NCBI GenBank assembly: GCA_019448215.1 | Contig: CP080408.1 | Location: forward strand, 1,612,001-1,676,000 | Length of the DNA: 64,000 bases | Direction of reading: 5' to 3' | Origin: Thalassovita mediterranea | Lineage (GTDB): Bacteria; Pseudomonadota; Alphaproteobacteria; Caulobacterales; Hyphomonadaceae | Shown here: in pieces, positions 60,691 through 64,000 of the stretch | How the letters are laid out: each line of letters begins with the position of its first letter | Position numbering within the stretch: position 1 is the stretch's first letter | Translations under genes and position numbers: made by a program | The notes under the pieces: generated by a model | Database searches by the model: none | What the model saw: the letters and a program-made list of their open reading frames with translations, nothing else | What the model was told of the DNA's origin: nothing

Positions 60691-61659
60691 ATGAACGACG
60701 ACGAGCGTAAAGAACAAATTGCGTCTTCCGAAGCCGAACAAATTTCGGACCAACCAGTTTCAACTGGCGATGAAAATCCTGATTCCCAAGCTAGCGAAAC
60801 CTCAGGCGAACCGCACGTCATCGAAGACGCCGCCGTCGCCTCGACACCCCGCGAAAGCCTGATCGACAATTTCACTGCTGGCGGCATTCTGCGCGCGGCG
60901 CGCGAACGCCAGGAGCTGAGCATCGCGGCTGTCTCCAGCGCGCTCCACCTGAACCAGCGGGCCATTGATTGCCTTGAGCGCACAATGCAGCCGCCCGGCT
61001 ACGATATGAGCCGTACGCGGATTGCTGCGAAAAGCTACGCCAAATATCTCGGTATCCCGCCAGAGAACGTCCTTGCCGACTTCCCGATGGATGACAATCC
61101 GAAGCTGGCCACGGCCGTCCCGCGTTCGTCTGTCGCTGAAGTCCAGCCGCGCCGCGGCAGCCGGGTGGCTATCCCGGCCGCTGTCATGGCCTGCGTCGTC
61201 GCAGCCGGTGTTGGTATTGCCTTCCTTATGGCGCCGGGTGACAGCGTCACAGGTCGCTCTGCCCCGTCCGTCGCCGAGCGCGTTGTTGCAGTGAATACCG
61301 CGCAGGAAAGCCTCTTTGCGCGCTCGCCGCTTGAGACAGCGCAGATTGATGCCCCTGAGCTCTCCATCATCGCGAACCGCCCTGAATGGATTGAGGTGCG
61401 CGGGCCTGATGGCACGATCTTCCGTAGCCGGACGATGGCACGCGGTGAAATCTATTACCCGCGCGTCGGCGCTGACTGGACCGTGACCGTGCGTGACGGC
61501 ACCGCATTTGAGTGGCGGGTCGATGGACGCGCAATCGGCACGCTGTCGGATATCGCTGCGCCCGTCTATTCTGCCAGCATCGATGAAGCCGCTGCTGTCG
61601 CGGCCGCCCAGAGCCAGCCAACCCTCGCATCGGCGACCAATAGCCGGCCGAGCCGCTAG
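60691..61659 (+). CDS. RodZ-like helix-turn-helix membrane protein
   Basis: A 322-residue protein with the RodZ layout. After an acidic disordered N-terminus comes a cytosolic HTH (about 64-135; AARERQELSIAAVSSALHLN, IAAKSYAKYLGIPPENVL), then one membrane helix (IPAAVMACVVAAGVGIAFLM), and a periplasmic beta domain of the DUF4115 type (PEWIEVRGPDGTIFRSRTMA; DGTAFEWRVDGRAIG). RodZ links MreB to the cell-wall machinery and influences cell shape. A TTG at 60676 is in frame; ATG 60691 is preferred. A bidirectional terminator follows. Confidence 0.82.
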   Translation: MNDDERKEQIASSEAEQISDQPVSTGDENPDSQASETSGEPHVIEDAAVASTPRESLIDNFTAGGILRAARERQELSIAAVSSALHLNQRAIDCLERTMQPPGYDMSRTRIAAKSYAKYLGIPPENVLADFPMDDNPKLATAVPRSSVAEVQPRRGSRVAIPAAVMACVVAAGVGIAFLMAPGDSVTGRSAPSVAERVVAVNTAQESLFARSPLETAQIDAPELSIIANRPEWIEVRGPDGTIFRSRTMARGEIYYPRVGADWTVTVRDGTAFEWRVDGRAIGTLSDIAAPVYSASIDEAAAVAAAQSQPTLASATNSRPSR

Positions 61660-61684
61660 GCCCATTCCTTTAAGGTAAATCGAA

Positions 61685-61717
61685 AAAGCCAGCCCCACGA
61701 GGAGGCTGGCTTTCTTT
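61685..61717. terminator. Bidirectional intrinsic terminator
   Basis: AAAGCCAGCC (61685-61694 region) pairs with GGCTGGCTTT (61704-61713), loop of nine bases, followed by CTTTT on the plus strand and TTTTTCG on the minus strand. It lies between the convergent RodZ-like and pilus-assembly genes and can serve both. Confidence 0.85.
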
Positions 61718-61741
61718 TGTTCTATACTGGAGCAGCGACCT

Positions 61742-62179
61742 CTAGTTCGTGAGGCGCTTCAGCTGCTCTGCCTGGTCCAGTGAGCGGGAGAAGTGATCCT
61801 CATTGTCGCCAAGGACCGGCGCATCACGGCAATCGCCCGCGCAGTCATAGGTAAAAGAGCTGCCACCGCGATTGATGGTTACCAGATTGGCGGCATTCGT
61901 CGTCACGACCACATCGGTCTCGACGATGATGTTGTTGTTGGCGTCGAGGACGACGAGGTTCGTCGTGCCGAAACTCTTGCCCGTCAGGAAAATCATGTGT
62001 GGGTCCGCAACGGCGACATCGGCAATGTTCTGGTTGCCGATCACGACATTGGCAGCGGCGCGCGACAGGCGCAGCGGCTTGGTCGTACCGGTCTCGACCG
62101 TCATTTGCTGTGCAGCTGCGGTCATGGTTACTGCGCCAGCCATGAGACAGGCGGCGGCGAGCCTGGAAATCAGTTTCAT
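61742..62179 (-). CDS. Pilus assembly N-terminal-domain protein (CpaC N-domain-like)
   Basis: A 145-residue exported protein: signal peptide KLISRLAAACLMAGAVTMTA followed by the short secretin-associated N-terminal domain (T2SS/T3SS pil_N). Typical residues are LRLSRAAANVVIGNQNIADV and PHMIFLTGKSFGTTNLVVLD. There is no secretin domain, so it is not CpaC itself. The C-terminal tail has two cysteines (DCAGDC). Location next to flp/cpaA/cpaB suggests a periplasmic role in the Flp pilus. It is divergent from flp across 253 bp. Confidence 0.82.
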   Translation of the reverse strand: MKLISRLAAACLMAGAVTMTAAAQQMTVETGTTKPLRLSRAAANVVIGNQNIADVAVADPHMIFLTGKSFGTTNLVVLDANNNIIVETDVVVTTNAANLVTINRGGSSFTYDCAGDCRDAPVLGDNEDHFSRSLDQAEQLKRLTN

Positions 62180-62288
62180 TGCAGACGCTCCTATAAGGTA
62201 TAGTGTCTTTGGTAAGACTTACCCTGTAGAAGGTTTCACGAAGCCTAACGGGTCTGCGGGGGCGGGTCCGCCTCAAGCGTTCTGAACT

Positions 62289-62298
62289 TGGTTAACGG
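62289..62298. promoter_or_regulatory. TTGGTTAACG site upstream of the Flp pilin
   Basis: TTGGTTAAC repeats the sequence seen at 12978-12986 before the fliK / flgJ-like genes. GTTAAC contains the CtrA half-site in both directions. The remaining part of the 253-bp gap is AT-richer and holds no ORF; GGAG lies eight bases before the pilin ATG. Confidence 0.3.
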
Positions 62299-62432
62299 CT
62301 CTGTTCGAAGTGTTCAGAAATTTCATTGACCGGTTTACGTGATATTTATTTGCACGCTGTAGAAGCATCCATGTTCCGGCAAAAACAAATGCAATTCGGA
62401 ACGTCATAAATGCATGATGATGGAGCCTCCAA

Positions 62433-62591
62433 ATGCAAAAGCTTGTACGTTTTTTCAAGAATGAGTCGGGTGCAACCGCTATCGAGTATGGTCTCATTGC
62501 TGCCCTGATCGCCGTCGCGATCATCAGCGCTGTTTCCGCCCTCGGCACCAGCACCTCCGACACCTTCAACACGGTCGCCAACGCCCTCTAA
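62433..62591 (+). CDS. flp: Flp/Fap-type pilin
   Basis: A 52-residue type IVb pilin found by reading the gap. The basic leader QKLVRFFKNESG ends at the prepilin peptidase site, then the hydrophobic mature helix starts with the family motif ATAIEYGLIAALIAVAIISA, including the Glu at position 5 of the mature chain. A short Ser/Thr-rich tail ends the protein. GGAG precedes the ATG and a strong terminator follows. cpaA, the processing peptidase, is 150 bp downstream. Confidence 0.96.
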   Translation: MQKLVRFFKNESGATAIEYGLIAALIAVAIISAVSALGTSTSDTFNTVANAL

Positions 62592-62610
62592 GGCTGGCCC
62601 GTGAAGGGAC

Positions 62611-62668
62611 GTCCGGCCTGACCGGACGAACGATACAAGAGCCGCCCGGGCGCCCGGGCGGCTCTTTT
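62611..62668 (+). terminator. Double hairpin ending in a perfect 15-bp terminator palindrome
   Basis: First hairpin GTCCGG-cctga-CCGGAC (62611-62627). Second, the arm 62637-62651 beginning AAGAGCCGCC pairs perfectly with 62652-62666, followed by TTTTC. The second is a strong intrinsic terminator isolating the pilin message from cpaA. Confidence 0.9.
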
Positions 62669-62740
62669 CATTAGCGCGGTGTCAAACTTTACCCGCTAGT
62701 TCAGAATGGCAATGCAAGATCCCGACGGGAGCAAACTCTT

Positions 62741-63238
62741 ATGATCGCTGAGCTTTTTGCCATTCTCTTCCTGTTGCTCTGCGTCTACGCGGCGGTCCGC
62801 GATATCGAGACGCTGACCATTTCGAATGGCCTCAACGCAATCATCGCTTTCCTTTTTGTCCCGGCGGTCATCATCTCTGCGCCGGGCTGGGACGTTGCGG
62901 GCGAGCACCTGCTTGCAGGCGTCATTGCTTTCGTCGTCTCGGTGCTTCTCTTCACTTTCGGCGTCTTTGGCGGCGGCGATGCAAAGATGATCCCGGGCGT
63001 CATGCTCTGGCTCGGTCCGGAAGCGGCCATGCCATTCGTGACCGCCATGGCCGTCGTCGGCGGTCTACTTGCCGCCACAGTAATCGTCGCGCGAAAACTT
63101 GTCCCGGCTGATGCCGCGCCTGGCTTTGCCCGGGGCACGATGCAGCATGGTGCAGGCGTGCCCTACGGCGTCGCGATCGCAGGCGGCGCTTTCTATGCCA
63201 TCCCTTTCTCCCCGCTGCTGTCAGGACTGGGCGCATAG
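62741..63238 (+). CDS. cpaA: Prepilin peptidase CpaA
   Basis: Inner-membrane aspartyl protease of the A24 family that trims the Flp pilin leader. The 165-residue protein has about five to six helices. The catalytic Asp residues are in YAAVRDIETLTISNGLN and in the GxGD-like motif FGGGDAKMIPGVMLW. It is short, lacking the methylase domain of PilD, as usual for CpaA/TadV. It follows flp after its terminator and precedes cpaB. Confidence 0.94.
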   Translation: MIAELFAILFLLLCVYAAVRDIETLTISNGLNAIIAFLFVPAVIISAPGWDVAGEHLLAGVIAFVVSVLLFTFGVFGGGDAKMIPGVMLWLGPEAAMPFVTAMAVVGGLLAATVIVARKLVPADAAPGFARGTMQHGAGVPYGVAIAGGAFYAIPFSPLLSGLGA

Positions 63239-63251
63239 CGATTTCGGCAAG

Positions 63252-63266
63252 TTAACTATGCCTTAG
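63252..63266 (+). promoter_or_regulatory. CtrA-like box upstream of cpaB
   Basis: TTAA (63252-63255), seven bases, then TTAG (63263-63266) matches the known CtrA consensus TTAA-N7-TTAA with one mismatch, 70 bp before the cpaB ATG. In Caulobacter CtrA controls pilus genes; whether it acts here is inferred. Confidence 0.45.
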
Positions 63267-63336
63267 TCTGTGGATGCAAAATTGTCGGATGAGGGGCTCC
63301 GGTTCGCGGGGCTGGTTCGAGCCGGAAAGGTATCCG

Positions 63337-64000
63337 ATGTCTCCCATTCGTCTGATCATCCTGATCGTCGCCGCCATTGCTGCGATCGGCGCTGCCTTTC
63401 TCGTACGCGGCATGTCCAGCGCGCCGGTCCAGCAGGTCCAGATGGAGCCGCAGGTTATCGAGCGCGAAGTTGAGGTCTCGTCCACCAAGGTTCTTGTCGC
63501 CCGCAGCAGCATGCGCACCGGCGCCCTGCTCACCCCTGATGATTTCCGCTGGGCCGACTGGCCAGAGCGCGCCCTCAACTCGGCCTATTTCATTCAGGAA
63601 CAGTCTCCTGACGCGGTTGAAGAGCTGTCCGGCAGCGTCGTGAAAACCCCGCTTCTCGAAGGCGAGCCAATTGTCGACCAAAAAATCGTCAAGAAGGGCG
63701 AGACCGGTTTCATGGCCGCGCTCCTGGCACCTGGCATGCGCGCCATTGCGGTCGAGATTTCACCAGAGTCCGCGTCTGCCGGCTTCATCCTTCCGGATGA
63801 CCGCGTCGACGTGATCCTGACCTATGACGTCGAAGTGATGAGCGACCGCGGCATGAGCGACACCACGCTCACCAAGACGGTGATCCGCAATGCCCGCGTC
63901 CTCGCCATCGACCAGATGTTCGGTGAGATGGACGGCGTCCCGACGCTGACCGGCTCGACCGCAACGCTTGAGCTTGAGCCACGTCAGGCAGAGCTGCTCG
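63337..64000 (+). CDS. cpaB: Flp pilus assembly protein CpaB, 3'-truncated by the window edge
   Basis: The first 221 codons of an RcpC/CpaB-family protein. It has an N-terminal membrane anchor (PIRLIILIVAAIAAIGAAFL), then the SAF domain (VLVARSSMRTGALLTPDDFR), GFMAALLAPGMRAIAVEISP, and the family motif SAGFILPDDRVDVILTYDVE. CpaB is thought to help gate the outer-membrane secretin in pilus assembly. The start is fixed by ATG 63337 with GGAAAGG before it. The rest of the cpa/tad operon presumably follows beyond the window. Confidence 0.93.
   Translation, partial: MSPIRLIILIVAAIAAIGAAFLVRGMSSAPVQQVQMEPQVIEREVEVSSTKVLVARSSMRTGALLTPDDFRWADWPERALNSAYFIQEQSPDAVEELSGSVVKTPLLEGEPIVDQKIVKKGETGFMAALLAPGMRAIAVEISPESASAGFILPDDRVDVILTYDVEVMSDRGMSDTTLTKTVIRNARVLAIDQMFGEMDGVPTLTGSTATLELEPRQAELL

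Noticed and set aside
1-64000. Prophage, insertion sequence, CRISPR or toxin-antitoxin island
   Set aside because: No transposase, integrase, phage structural gene, direct-repeat array or tRNA-associated breakpoint was seen, and base composition looks even. The undescribed features are small leaders, repeats and single unknown genes rather than a mobile island.

Overview
The window is a GC-rich chromosomal segment of an alphaproteobacterium. The gene families point to the Hyphomonadaceae or a close relative: flaF and flbT beside an alphaproteobacterial-type flagellin, a DUF1217 flagellar protein, Flp/Cpa pilus genes, ethylmalonyl-CoA pathway genes (ccr and the ethylmalonyl-CoA mutase meaA), the ubiG / lysC-ptsP arrangement, and TTAACC-type sites resembling CtrA boxes. 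This placement is inferred from gene content, not from a database comparison.

Positions 1-24,469 are one large flagellar cluster in several blocks. motB-flgE-flgK runs leftwards and leaves the window. Diverging from it is fliM-motA-(periplasmic two-cysteine protein)-flgF-flgG-flgA-flgH-fliL, nearly all overlapping or tightly packed. flgD and a fliK-type hook-length gene run leftwards. Then come a rod-binding flgJ-like gene, a flgN-like gene, one flagellin, flaF, flbT and a DUF1217 gene. fliI runs leftwards and ends on the same CTAG as the DUF1217 gene. flgB-flgC-fliE-fliQ-flhA-fliR-flhB-(fliJ-like) completes the rod and export apparatus. fliF, fliG, fliN, flgI, flgL and fliP are not in the window. 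The layout resembles the rhizobial fla region (motB next to flgE/flgK, a separate protein at the motC position) more than the enteric one.

Positions 24,575-42,834 are housekeeping: a complex I NDUFA9-like protein, uppP, both glutamate synthase subunits, dnaJ, an alpha/beta hydrolase, two glycosyltransferases, then the translation block infC-rpmI-rplT-pheS-(unknown membrane protein)-pheT. In this block infC uses ATA as start codon, and pheS is preceded by nested alternative hairpins that look like an attenuator and also bury its ribosome-binding site. The intergenic DNA between infC and rpmI is rich in palindromes.

Positions 42,881-56,921 hold a voltage-gated-type K+ channel, a perfect 26-bp inverted repeat, an M20 peptidase, two key ethylmalonyl-CoA pathway genes (ccr, meaA) around a PLP aminotransferase and a SemiSWEET transporter, a CNNM/CBS membrane protein, an MltF-like lytic transglycosylase, an MFS exporter, a DUF924 protein and ubiG. 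lysC, ptsP and a RodZ-like gene follow to 61,659. The right end opens a Flp/tight-adherence pilus locus: a pilus-assembly N-terminal-domain protein, a 52-residue Flp pilin, cpaA and the start of cpaB.

No tRNA, rRNA, CRISPR array, insertion sequence, prophage or recognised defence system was seen. The most unusual points are the pheS leader, the ATA-started infC, the unknown gene between pheS and pheT, the MotC-position protein, the duplicated surface domain of flagellin, and the palindromic repeats.
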